The notes under the pieces are model-generated. The model saw nothing but the letters and a program-made list of their open reading frames with translations, had not been told where the DNA came from and ran no database searches. Position numbers and translations under genes: made by a program. This document shows, one piece after another, positions 22,679-32,474 of a stretch of DNA of 64,000 nt. This DNA is from Chelydra serpentina (taxonomy: Eukaryota > Chordata > Testudines > Chelydridae): positions 4,650,001 to 4,714,000 of the forward strand of contig JBAIAC010000018.1 in the NCBI GenBank assembly GCA_037349315.1, given 5' to 3'. Every line of letters begins with the position of its first letter. Within the stretch, counting starts at the first letter, position 1.

Positions 22679-23482
22679 CAGGCAAGGGAGGTACAGAGAA
22701 AGGGAGAGACTTCGAAAACACTTTTAATAAAATCAGCACAGAAACAAGAAAATAAATTACAAATTCAAAAATAATTGCCCATCCCAAACAGGACCAAGTG
22801 TATTTCCAATAGCCCATTGCTGAATAAATTGATCCAAATCACTTATAAGGATGTATCTAAACACCAAATGAAGGCGTAAAACACCACAAATGTAAAAAAA
22901 ACCAAAACAAAGATCATTGGCAATCCCCATACCAAATAGTTTACATTATCTCCTTTTTAAAATGGCCATCTTTGCTTGACCCAAAATAAAGTTTGCAGGG
23001 CATATCACAGATCTATTTGTGACCCTATGCTTAACAGTAAAAATAAATATAATAGGAGAAAAATCAAGGGACAATAACTAAAAATACCCAGAAGTAAAAC
23101 AAATAATGGCTTGTAACCTGGAACAAGTAAGAAACATGAAAAACAGCCTCCTCCATGTCACGAAAAGGACACAACATGGACGGACGCCTCTGGATTCGAA
23201 TGATATACAAACACATCTGTGGCAACAGCCCTATGAAGTATTCCCCATTGGAGATGATCCAAGCTCTTGGCAATCAGAGGCTTGAACACAGTTTTCCAGG
23301 CTGGCTGGCTGGCATCCATCACCAGGAGCTGTCTACTCCATATCATATTGAAATAATCAACAAGTATTCAAAAATGACAACTCTTTACCACAAGCATCTA
23401 CAATGACTTATGGCCTAAGTTAGTAAAGTAAATTCAGAAGATCCACTGAAGGCAAGCAAGCTGCCATGCTTGTCACCATCCC
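22679..23482 (-). mobile_element. Tx1-clade LINE 3' end, copy 2, joined to the LINE body
   Basis: Same 804-bp segment as copy 1. This copy is contiguous on its right with the reverse-transcriptase part of the same reverse-strand LINE (23483-24890), so it is likely the original location and copy 1 the derived one. The C-terminal frames are at 23158-23346 and 23064-23273. Confidence 0.8.
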
Positions 23483-24890
23483 AATTCGCAGCAGGAGCAA
23501 CAGGCAAGAAGACAGAAACATGAGTATAATCAAGAATGGCTCATTCTAGGAAGCAACTATCTAGCCTGGCAATGCCGCCCCTAAAAAGGGCTGATTCCAC
23601 CTTCTGGTAAAAACTGAGAAACCCAGTGAATGGAACGAAAACCAAGCTTGACAGCCTATGTAAAATTAGTAAAATCAATTAAACGAACCAGTTTTGCTAT
23701 ACTTGCTGCAATAAGAGAAGAGACAAGACTCCTAGAAACAAGACTAGAAAACCTTATGGCAGGGTTACAAATAGGGGGTTCAGCAAGCAGCCCTGGGAAC
23801 TCCAACAGCCTTTTGAACTTTTTCTAAGGGCTTGTCTACATTACCCACTGGATCGACGGGCTGCGATCGATCCAGCGGGGGTCGATTTATCACGTCTAGT
23901 CTAGAGGCGATAAATCGACCACCGAGCACTCTCCCATCGACTCCGGTACTCCACTGGAGTGAGAGGTGCAGGCGGCTGTGGGGTCAACGGGGGAGTGTTA
24001 TCCATCGACTTACTGCAGTGAAGACACCGTGGTGAGTACGTCGACTTCAGCTACATTATTCACGTAGTTACGTAAATTAAGTTACGTAAATTAGATCGAT
24101 TCCCCCTCCCCCAATGTAGACCAGGCCTAAGAAGAATGGAGGAAGATCCAAAACAATACACTTTTGCCACAACATAAAGGCAATTAAATTGCTAATGACT
24201 AACACCAACCCTTGCAAGGAGAGTCGAAGCAAAGAGCACTTCCACCTTTGCAACCTCTCCTCAAACTTTTCCATAACTGCCTCCAAATTCTGACCCAAAG
24301 TATCATCTGGTCCCAGCACAATTCCCAGTGCCTTGCAGCCAGTTCGGCTCCACAATAACCCCACGTGCAAAGTCATGGGGGAGGGCAGAAGATCACCCAA
24401 GCCCCCACCAGGAGTGTGTCTTCCCCCAATTTATGTGAGCTGAGGACGCCTACTGAAAAGAATGCTGATGTTTAGTCAAAACCTGGACATCACAATCATG
24501 AATAATAAACACAGTCACAATTGTCAGCATATGCAGAGACTTTTACCAGAGTACAAGCTGGAACAGGGAGAGAACGGCCACAAAAGCACTTTCACAACAC
24601 ACATAACAGGGGCTCCATAGAAAGAGCACCTAGACAGGGAACAATGCTGTCTGATTCTACTATAGACTGGAAAGGGGGTGCTCAAAACACCGTTCATCTT
24701 AAGTAGACCATATATATCATGAGACAGTAACTGAATGCAGGAGACAAACCTTGGCCCAAAACCAAAAGCACAAAGTGTGCAAAACAAGTGTCCATATCAG
24801 AGAGAAATACAGTGTCCAACAAGCCTTCTCTTGATCAAGGGAAATCAACCCTTGGTAAATATTTGTAACAGATTGTAACCTAGGGAATTC
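23483..24890 (-). pseudogene. Tx1-clade LINE reverse transcriptase remnant, interrupted by MITE
   Basis: Reverse-strand translation from about 24865 downward gives, in order: ISLDQEKA (palm motif A region), CAFGFGPRFVSCIQLL (24740s), MNGVLSTPFPVYSRIRQ, a SAYADN motif at 24521-24538 where the catalytic YADD is expected, then NWGK. Next come LGIVLGPDD and a LEAVMEKFEERLQRWK-LSLQGLVLVISNL stretch (24200s), and LPPFFL at 24128-24160. The reading jumps the MITE 23828-24127 and resumes as EKVQKAV. The last Asp of YADD is Asn, and stops and frameshifts occur, so it is dead. The motif spacing and RW-LS-RG-VLV pattern are those of Tx1/L1-like LINEs and not CR1. Confidence 0.8.
23828..24127. mobile_element. 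Harbinger-type MITE, 300 bp, TSD TAA, nested in LINE
   Basis: The ends GGGCTTGTCTACATT and aatgtagaccaggcc are inverted, with TAA on each side (23825-23827 and 24128-24130). An internal hairpin cgatttatcacgtctag / gaggcgataaatcg parallels that of the MITE at 1755-2040, so both belong to related subfamilies. The insertion splits the Tx1 LINE frame between LPPFFL and EKVQKAV, dating it after the LINE. Confidence 0.88.
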
Positions 24891-26640
24891 ACAACCTATT
24901 TGTAGCTAATTCACCACTAAAACAAACGACACTGCAGTTTTGATTTAAAAAAAAAAGCAAAATATTTCCAAAAATATTCCGTTTGTAAATAAAATTCAAA
25001 TTGTTCAGAAAAATACATGATTAGCGTTATAAATGGTCAACACACAGGGCTAAAAATCATGAACATTTACTGAACATTTCCCCATTTATTTTTCAAAAAT
25101 GTTCCATTGTTGACCACATCTAGGAATATATTTGCCAAATACATTATTTGCTGGAAATTGTTCACCAGCTCTATCCTCGATATTATGGTTAGCAGAAATG
25201 TTCTGACTTATCTAGGGCTTAAATGGGCCATGCACTGACTCTCTGCACTGAGGTGAATTTCATAAGGGATTACATTTGTCAAGTACGATATTCACTTACA
25301 AATTGTTCACATAACTCTATTATAAATATTGCAACTGGAAGAAACCTCATGGCTTATCCAGTGTCTCTTTCTCCTGCACAGAGAGAATGACTGCCTCTCC
25401 TGAGTTGATGTCAGTGCTTTATAGGGGATTGATTGTTTTTGGCAGAGATGGTGCTGTTTGTTCCGCAAGATCCCACTGATCTGAATCCAAAACTGCTGCA
25501 GGATCTTGGGTTTTCACTAGGCAATGCAATAACTGAGGTGAATTCTGCACCTGTGACCTCATCACTTCATCTGGCTAGTTTCCGTATTCATGAAGACATC
25601 GCTACCTCTTTGTATGTTAGTAGAAGTATAGATGTTGGCATATGCTAATAATGTGTATGACGACAAGCAAAGAAAAGGCTGAACATTATAGCTTTATTAA
25701 GTCAGATTTTCCAAGACAAAAATAAGTCCAATCCATGGCACATTTATACTTTTTCAAGAGATATATTTATAGAAACTAATATGTACTTTGGTTAACCTTC
25801 TTGTAAGAATGTGGGGGAGGGAAATCTTTTTTAGCCGAAAAAGAAGTTAATTGGCTCTGCTAGCTGAAGGGCTATGTGCCAGGCAGCAGTAGCATGCTGT
25901 TGAATAGAAGAGCTACAGAGACAAATGAGCTAGCCTATAGGATGAAAATATCCAGCAAATGCTTTGGGAAAAGGAAAAAAAAAAGTTGAGACACCAATGC
26001 AAAAAAGAGTTTTAAGTTAAATGTAAAAAATCTCTGGCTACTTTTCAGGCACATCATTATGATCAGACTCTCCTGCAAACAACGAAGAACAGTTAGTTTA
26101 AAAGGAGAAAGAACATATTGTTTATTTGCTGAAATTGCCAGAAGAAGAAGTCATGTTAGGACTGAGGTATTCCTCACCAGTCAACAAAATATTTACTTTT
26201 CCAGCCCAGAGATTCTAGATCCCAAACTATCTAAGAACATTTCATCTGTAAAGGTTTCTGCTATGTTCACAAAGAACAAATCTCATGTATTCCTGTTTAA
26301 AACAGAAGCGAATGATTCATGTGAGGTGGGTGGGGGTGGGAAAGCAATGTAGTAAATGCAGATATATCCCTCATTGGCCTTATGAGAAATTAACTAAACA
26401 AGAGGACAGAGATTCGATGGTAATGGTTGGTAAAGGCTGGTCATAAATAACAGCTAATAAAGTTACAATAAAATGCCTGTAGAAGGGAAGCGAGTTCTTG
26501 ATAAGAAAAAGCCTCCTCTTCATATACCCTCTTCCTGTTTGTATGACTTCCTTTGTCTGTTTAGTCTAAAGTCAGAATGCTCACAGACAAGGCACAAATT
26601 CTGAGGTTTTCCTACACAATTTCTCTCTTTTCATTTGTCT
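24891..26640. other. No gene seen
   Basis: AT-rich. Frames at 25433-25648 and 26059-26352 show no recognisable domain and lack a convincing splice context. Confidence 0.45.
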
Positions 26641-26675
26641 TCTGTGCTCTGGATCTGTCTCTCTCTCTCTTGCAG

Positions 26676-26766
26676 AAGCTACGATTCTCCCCAGCAGCTG
26701 TCCACTTTGCAGAATCTCAGCGCAAACTAAACACCACCAGGACGACTTGTTGCTGAGTCATTTAGG
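26676..26766 (+). other. Candidate host exon, 91 bp, unknown gene
   Basis: It is preceded by a strong acceptor (a ct-repeat polypyrimidine tract then ttgcag ending at 26675) and followed by AGG|GTAAGAT, a good donor at 26767. In frame 1 it reads KLRFSPAAVHFAESQRKLNT and on to a TGA at 26754-26756, so it could be a terminal-coding, poison or non-coding exon. I do not recognise the peptide. Against it: the donor lies at the start of a sequence resembling the foldback repeats (aagatcctgata ... gtaagatactgcc), and the acceptor tract could be a chance ct microsatellite. Confidence 0.25.
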
Positions 26767-26944
26767 GTAAGATCCTGATACACTTTCTCATGTGGAATAG
26801 TTCCTTACTCCATGAATAGCCAAACTGATACTTCTGGAGTCAATACTTGACAGAAGTAAATGGGAATAGTTGTAGAGTAAGATACTGCCCATCATGAGTA
26901 AAAGTATCAAAATCTATCTATGGAACTTGTATAGCCCCTGTTAC

Positions 26945-27012
26945 CACAGTACATAGGGAAGTACTATTATTCCCACCTTAAAGGGGCAATTGAGGCACAG
27001 AGAGACTAAGGC
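26945..27012 (-). repeat. MIR-like SINE fragment, reverse strand
   Basis: ctattattcccacctt ... ggcaattgaggcacagagagactaagg is the complement of the standard CORE-SINE/L2 tail block seen in many amniote MIR relatives. Confidence 0.5.
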
Positions 27013-27204
27013 CCAGCTTTTTAAAGGTATTTAGGCATGACTCCATTAAGTGTTGCAAGGCCTAAGCGGTTTAGGAGCCCAAATCTCATTTTCATAAGTG
27101 ATTTAGGTACTTCAGAGCCTAAATCCCATTTATTTTCAATAGGGAAATCTTTTAGAATACTCGACAAAGGGTCCTGTGGCACCTTATAGACTAACAGAGG
27201 TATT

Positions 27205-27243
27205 GAAGCATAAGCTTTCGTGGGTCAATACCCACTTCTTCGG
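27205..27243 (-). ncRNA. Hammerhead-like motif of the PLE tail, damaged box
   Basis: Reverse strand: CCGAAGA in place of CTGAAGA, stem gtgggt/acccac with attg loop, GAAA, GC-ttat-GC, then TTC. The U of the CUGANGA box is C here, which would be expected to abolish cleavage. The stem is intact. Confidence 0.5.
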
Positions 27244-27321
27244 ATGCAAGCAGTGGAAATGTCCAGAGGCAGATATAAATGTGCAGGGAAGATTCAGGCT
27301 AGAGATAACGAGGTAAGCTAA

Positions 27322-28132
27322 TCAGGGAGGGTGAGGCCCTCTTCTAGCAGTTGAGGTGTGAACACCAAGGGAGGAGAAACTGCTTTTGTAGTTGGCTAGC
27401 CATTCGTAGTCTTTGTTTAGTCCTGAGCTGATGGTGTCAAATTTGCAAATGAACTGAAGCTCTACAGTTTCTCTTTGGAGTCTGGTCCTGAAGTTTTTTT
27501 GCTGCAGGATGGCTACCTTTAAATCTGCTATTGTGTATCCAGGGAGGTTGAAGTGTTCTCCTACAGGCTTTTGTATATTGCCATTCCTTATATCTGATTT
27601 GTGTCCATTTATCCTTTTGCGTAAGGACTGTCCAGTTTGACCGATGTACATAGCAGAGGGGCATTGCTGGCATATTATGGCATATATTACATTGGTGGAT
27701 GTGCAGGTGAATGAACCGGTGATGGTGTGGCTGATCTGGTTAGGTCCTGTGATGGTGTTCCTGGTGTAGATATGTGGGCAAAGTTGGCATCGAGGTTTGT
27801 TGCATAGCTTGGTTCCTGAGTTAGAGTTATTATGGTGCGGTGTGTAGTTGCTGGTGAGAATATGCTTCAGGTTCACGGGTTGTCTGTTGGCAAGGACTGG
27901 CCTGCCTCCCAAGGCCTGTGAAAGTGAGGGGTCGTTGTTCAGGATGGGTTGTAGATCACTGATGATCCGTTGGAGAGGTTTTAGCTGAGGACTGTAAGTG
28001 ATGGCCAGAGGAGTTCTGTTGGTTTCTTTCTTCGGTTTGTCTTGCAGCAGGAGGCTTCTGGGTACACGTCTGGCCCTGTTGATCTGTTTTCTTACTTCCT
28101 CATGTGGGTAGCGTAGTTTTGAGAATGCTTGG
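27322..28132 (-). CDS. PLE GIY-YIG endonuclease domain, partial, frame intact
   Basis: The frame extends upstream to an ATG at 28266, but the first 45 residues are host flank; element coding starts at Gln46 (28132). Seen in order: basic region (YPHEEVRKQINRARRVPRS, residues 53-71); LKPLQRIISDLQPILNNDP (96-113); a conserved Cys cluster with C155, C160, C163 and H165; then GIY-YIG with Y195 (the 'GIY' half is here VIYAI), YIG at 207-209, T211, R216, N220, H238 and a candidate catalytic Glu (E266 or E269). It ends GPHPP-stop. In PLEs this endonuclease nicks target DNA for target-primed reverse transcription. There is no stop or frameshift over 269 residues, but without the reverse transcriptase and promoter it is unlikely to be active. 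The closest alternative, a host SLX1-type nuclease, is ruled out by the tail and duplication. Confidence 0.85.
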
Positions 28133-28719
28133 TTTAGAATACTGATATTGAACATCTGGCTAGAACTAAACTGAAACAAAAATATGTCTTGCAGTTTTGT
28201 GGAGAATGAGACATCCACAGAAAAGGAAAAAAATAGGACAAGTATATTCCAATATGATTTAGTCACAAAATGTGTCTAAGCCCATTTAATACTGTTGGGA
28301 ATATAAATATTGACCCAAGAGTTTTCATTTAATCTATTTTTTTTTAATTTAAGTTTTGCTGTTCACTTTGTGTTACAGGGAAGTTTTCAAAGCAAACTTT
28401 AGTCTAAAGTACCCACTGTTCTTGTTAGTTTTTAACACACTGAATATTAAATTCCTGAATTATACCTTTTGCTTTGGATACATCTGTTTTCTGATGTGCT
28501 GTAGATTAGATATTCTTGACAACCACCCCTTTCAAAATAGGATCAGGGGAATTAAGAGAATATATAGGACCTTTCACCTCTAGTTCACCTGCTGAAGTTT
28601 AGTCAGGTTGATAGCAAAGGAAAGTCATTTCTGTAATGATAGCTGGTTGGTGGCAAGGCATGTGTGAACCCAGCAGAGAGAAATACAGAGAAAGAGACAT
28701 TACTGTCTCTTTGGTTAGT

Positions 28720-29041
28720 ATCAGAGGGGTAGCCATGTTAGTCTGGATCTGTAGAAGCGACAAAGGGTCCTGTGGCACCTTATAGACTAACAGATGTATT
28801 GGAGCATAAGCTTAAAGCAGTTTCTCCTCCCTCGGGGTTCACACCTCAACTGCTAGAAGAGGGCCTCACCCTCCCTGATTGAACTAACCTCGTTATCTCT
28901 AGCCTGACTCTTCCCTGCATATTTATATCTGCCCCTGGACATTTCCACTGCTTGCATCCGACAAAGTGGGTATTCACCCACGAAAGCTTATGCTCCAATA
29001 CCTCTGTTAGTCTATAAGGTGCCACAGGACCCTTTGTCGCT
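28720..29041 (+). mobile_element. Foldback PLE insertion, TSD TCTTTGGTTAGT
   Basis: A 322-bp insertion with a perfect 12-bp duplication (28708-28719 and 29042-29053). The left 93 bp (atcagaggggtagccatg ... gcataagctt) is the antisense PLE tail. It is joined at about 28813 to a sense segment that starts inside the last codons of the PLE frame (the AVSPP / GLTLPD region) and continues through the 3' UTR and tail to tttgtcgct. The two tail copies form inverted ends of about 60 bp. A damaged hammerhead-like motif lies at 28958-28995. It is non-coding and related to, but not identical with, the copy 600 bp away. Confidence 0.88.
28958..28995 (+). ncRNA. Hammerhead-like motif of the foldback PLE, damaged
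   Basis: CCGACAA replaces CTGANGA (two box changes). Stem gtgggt attc acccac, GAAA, GC-ttat-GC and TC are intact. Stem conservation with box decay is what neutral mutation of a ribozyme tail would show. Confidence 0.45.
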
Positions 29042-29094
29042 TCTTTGGTTAGTGTTTTCTGACAAGGCCCCTTTTTGTTCAACTCGTTAATTAA

Positions 29095-29168
29095 GGGCCT
29101 GATCCAAAACCCATTGAAGTCTTCAGAAAGATTCTCATTGACTTCAGTGGGCTGTGGATCAGGTCCTG
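29095..29168. repeat. Short foldback repeat (family A), about 74 bp
   Basis: gggcctgatccaaaaccc ... attctcattgacttcagtgg ... ggatcaggtcct is a near-palindrome with arms of about 35 bp. Relatives: about 765-812, 36407-36480 and 37050-37130. Confidence 0.7.
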
Positions 29169-30349
29169 AATGCATAATTTTGTCATGCATTTGCACATTT
29201 GAGAAAACAAAGATTTTCTAAATCAGGAACATACATAAAAAAATCAATTAATTTAAAATATTGGTCATCTGATAAACCTTATCACTTGACTGCTTGTTCT
29301 TGTCAGAGCTGGGTAGATGCTATATGGATTACACATATCTTTTTTGCATGCCAGACATTGTAAAGTATTCATGCCTTAAAAACAATTAATGTCTGTTTGC
29401 AAATATATATTTTGTGGAGTTAAAGATAACATTGGAATGATTTTATGTTTCCAACATAGCTTTATTTTACTGGAAAAGATAAGCTGTTATGCAAAAATCT
29501 CCATTATTCCACCCAAGAAAAGGGTAAATTAACATATGCTGAATGACCTAGTTTTCAGATTTTTTACTTTTTTCCCTCTTACCTCATACTGATCTTTTTG
29601 CTGTGTTTGTGATTATGCTAATGCAAACATTTCTATTTTTTCCTCTTATTACAAAGTATATGCAGGATATTTATAAGAAAGCTGAATATTATTATATTTG
29701 TTTGAATTATCAATCACAGAAAGATTTACAGATGCACTGTGAACAAATACAATAGTTGACCAAACACAACAATCTCCCTTTAAACACAGAAGTTGCATTT
29801 ATTTTAAATGACATAGCTGGTCATTTACTTTATTATTGGCTTGTGGTTCTCACTGCCTAAGAGCAAAGTTCAAAGGTTACTTTATGGTTCTTTATATTGT
29901 AAATAATCCCTATTTAACTGTGAACATAAGTGTTTTAACTTAATGGAAAAATCAACTGAAGAAATTAAGATAATCTTGTTCCTTTGGCTTTGCAAGTCTA
30001 TTTTAATTGACAGAGTCAAGACTGAGCTTGAAAATAGCTCTTGACTCATTTTGACTGATACACATATAATCTTTTGATTTTCCTCCCCAATGTGTAGGCT
30101 GATAAACAGGGAGGAAATTTGGCATGTAAAGAAACTAACACTTCAGCCTTTGTATGTCATCAGTTTTGAAAAGAATTACCACAAATTAAATGAGTTATAA
30201 GGTCTCAGAGAATGACTCTCAGATGGTTTTTTTTTCATAGAGAAACACTTTTGGTTTGGAGATTTCCGGATATGATGACATTGCTAATAGGCAACCTTCA
30301 AATGTTTCTGGATTTCTGTTTGATTAATAAAACAAGTTGGAGATTGATA
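29169..30349. other. No gene seen
   Basis: AT-rich sequence with no bounded element or domain-bearing frame. Confidence 0.5.
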
Positions 30350-30443
30350 AGGTTATGAATAGGATTATATGAAGGGGTTGCTTGTAACAGCAGGGGACTG
30401 GGCTTGATGACCCAACAGGTCCCTTTCAGTCCTGTATTCCTAA
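30350..30443 (+). mobile_element. CR1 LINE 3' UTR fragment
   Basis: cagcaggggactgggcttgatgaccc followed by ggtccctttcagtcctgt is the sense version of the CR1 3' terminal region. It ends at attcct, where the ATTCTATG-type repeat is expected. The 5' boundary is unclear. Confidence 0.75.
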
Positions 30444-31082
30444 ATAAAATAACAAAAAATTGTACATCTAATGATGCCTCCCACCTGATGCTGTCAAATC
30501 ACTACATAACGATTAATTAATTTGATGTCAGTGGGACTTAAGTGCTGTCCTGAACAGGGATATTTTCCAAAACTGGGGCCCAAACATTTACAGTTTGGAC
30601 ACTGCTTCAAACTTATCCGAACCTCAGAAGACCAAGCTTCAGGAGCACAGGTGCACAAAATGAAAAATAGTGGAAAACAAGGCAACCTTTAAGGAAAAAA
30701 CTATTTGGAACCTCAAGAAAGGTTTTATTCAAAGGGAGAGGGAAGCATTCTTACTTTTCCTGAATCACTTCATCTATCTTTACTGGATTTGTAAGTAGAG
30801 ATGGACTCAAGCCTCAGAGCTTGAGTCTGGATCTTGAACACTTTGAAGGACAGGGGTGTTTGGGCATGAAGTTATGTTTTGGTCTATTTGCAAAATTCTG
30901 ATCTGGATTTGGATTTTGAACATCCTTAAAGTTTGTATTGTTCAGATCCAGCATTTTGGGTTGACTTAGACAGAGCCCAATCCAAAACCATGTACCTACC
31001 CATGCCTGGCAAAGTTCAGTGCCATCTCCAGATGGAAGTAAAGTAGATAGAGTAGAAAGAGTAGAAGGCACAGGAGCAGATT

Positions 31083-31132
31083 AACAGCTTTCTTTCTTTC
31101 TTTCCCTTTTTTTTTTTTTTTTTTTTTTTTTG
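31083..31132. repeat. CTTT/poly-T low-complexity tract
   Basis: (cttt)n passing into about 27 consecutive T residues. It could be the antisense poly-A tail of a retroposed sequence, but nothing recognisable adjoins it. Confidence 0.85.
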
Positions 31133-31605
31133 CCATTTCCACATATTCACTACATGCTAAGCAATTATGAACACATCTGGAATGTTGTGCAGTTATGTCA
31201 AACTGAATTCAAAGCCCCCCTTTCCAGTGGTGTAACCTGTGAGAAAAGAGTTTGTGGGAAGAGGGAATGAACTAGGAATGAGAATGAATGCATACTGCAG
31301 CCATACTGAGTGGGACTTTAACAGGAAGTTGGGCATGAATTACTCATCCCCCTCAAGTGGTGCACTTATTCTTCCTGCATTATTGGCAATTGCACCTGTG
31401 CTCATTTTGCTATAGGAGAAGCACAGTTTTGTACTCAGTTGGGAAATTTAATTTTCCTTAACTATTGATTTTTCTTCAGAAATATATTAGAATCATAACA
31501 AAGGTATTGTTACCTCTAAGAGTTCCGAAACAGTTTTATATCCCAAGACTAATGACTGAACTCTGTGGAAATCCATTTATGCCTGTTTTTTTTCTAATTT
31601 TAAGC

Positions 31606-32469
31606 TGTGACGGCATGGGGGAGTTTCCTGTTTTCCTTGTTGCCTATGGGGGATTTTCTTGGTTTCCTAGAAGTTGCATGCAGAGGGAGTGGGACTCAGT
31701 TTCCCTGGGTGTTACGGGGTTAACAAGGTGATGGGAGAGGGAGTTTGTTGTTACAGGGGACTGGTGAGGGAACTGGGACCCCAGCCACGGACGTGGAGAA
31801 TGGAGACCCTGGCAACAGGTGACCTGGAAGCCCAGCTCAGGAGTCCGCAGCCGGTTCTGGCCAGAGGGAGAACAATAGGCTGTGAAGAGAGGAGCCCTGG
31901 GGGCCTAACCAACCAGTTTCAGCCAGAGGGGGCCAGAGACAGAGAAGAGGCCCAGACGACCCTGTTTACAGGGCTACTTACCTGGAGTGAAGACAATGGA
32001 CAGAGGCGGGGCTTGGGGTCAGTGATATCCACCGCCCAGCTGGGAAGCAGGGGGGGCTCTGGGCTGGAGAGAGGAAGCAAGAAGAGCCCACCTGGATGCA
32101 GCAGAGAGCTGGATGTGCTGGGCTGGGGGGAGGCCAGGCCTGAGAGCCCTGAGAGTTCCTGTGCTGTGTTCAACGCTCAGTAAACTCTCCTGTTTTACGC
32201 TGGCTGAGAGTCACTCTGGTCTATAGAACAGGGTTGCATCGTCCCCTTCGGGGGTGGAGGCCCCGGGGTCCAGAGTGCGTGGACTCCCTGAGGGGGCCCA
32301 TGGTGAGAAACAGGTGTGCTAAAGCTCAGAGAGGTGCGGCTCCAGGAGGTGGAGGGGCTGAACCCTAAGAGAGAGTGGACCCCCCCAAGAAGGGCTGTCT
32401 CACTGAAAGGGGCACCCCCCCACAGACCGCACGGGGCCGAGAGTGGGCATGACCTGTGAGTCCGTGACA
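31606..32469 (+). mobile_element. Solo LTR, 864 bp, TSD TAAGC
   Basis: It begins TGTGACGGCATGGG and ends gagtccgtgaca, flanked by a perfect TAAGC (31601-31605 and 32470-32474). The body is GC-rich. A cagtaaactctcctg stretch at about 32179-32193 is typical of the R/U5 area of turtle LTRs. Terminal TGTGACGG/CCGTGACA is an 8-bp inverted repeat. There is no internal region, so it is solo. The 169-codon frame at 31674-32183 lies wholly inside and shows no domain. Confidence 0.9.
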
Positions 32470-32474
32470 TAAGC

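Larger units (their letters stand above)
27163..28132 (-). mobile_element. Penelope-like element, 5'-truncated, TSD TTTAGAATACT
   Basis: A 970-bp reverse-strand insertion flanked by a perfect 11-bp duplication (27152-27162 and 28133-28143). It carries the C-terminal part of the PLE polyprotein with the GIY-YIG endonuclease, a short 3' UTR, and the shared tail with a hammerhead-like motif (plus 27205-27243) ending at cgacaaaggg. The reverse transcriptase domain lies upstream in a full-length element and is missing, as expected from 5' truncation. The clean duplication and the stop-free frame suggest a fairly young copy. Confidence 0.9.

Noticed and set aside
21281..23482. A small LTR retroelement with 804-bp LTRs
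   Set aside because: The repeats start caggc and end catccc, lack TG...CA ends, and translate as a LINE C-terminus. The right flank continues the same LINE.
28133..28266. First 45 codons of the 314-codon PLE frame
   Set aside because: They lie outside the element, beyond the target duplication, in host flank.
31674..32183. 169-codon plus-strand open frame
   Set aside because: It lies wholly within a bounded solo LTR and has no recognisable domain.
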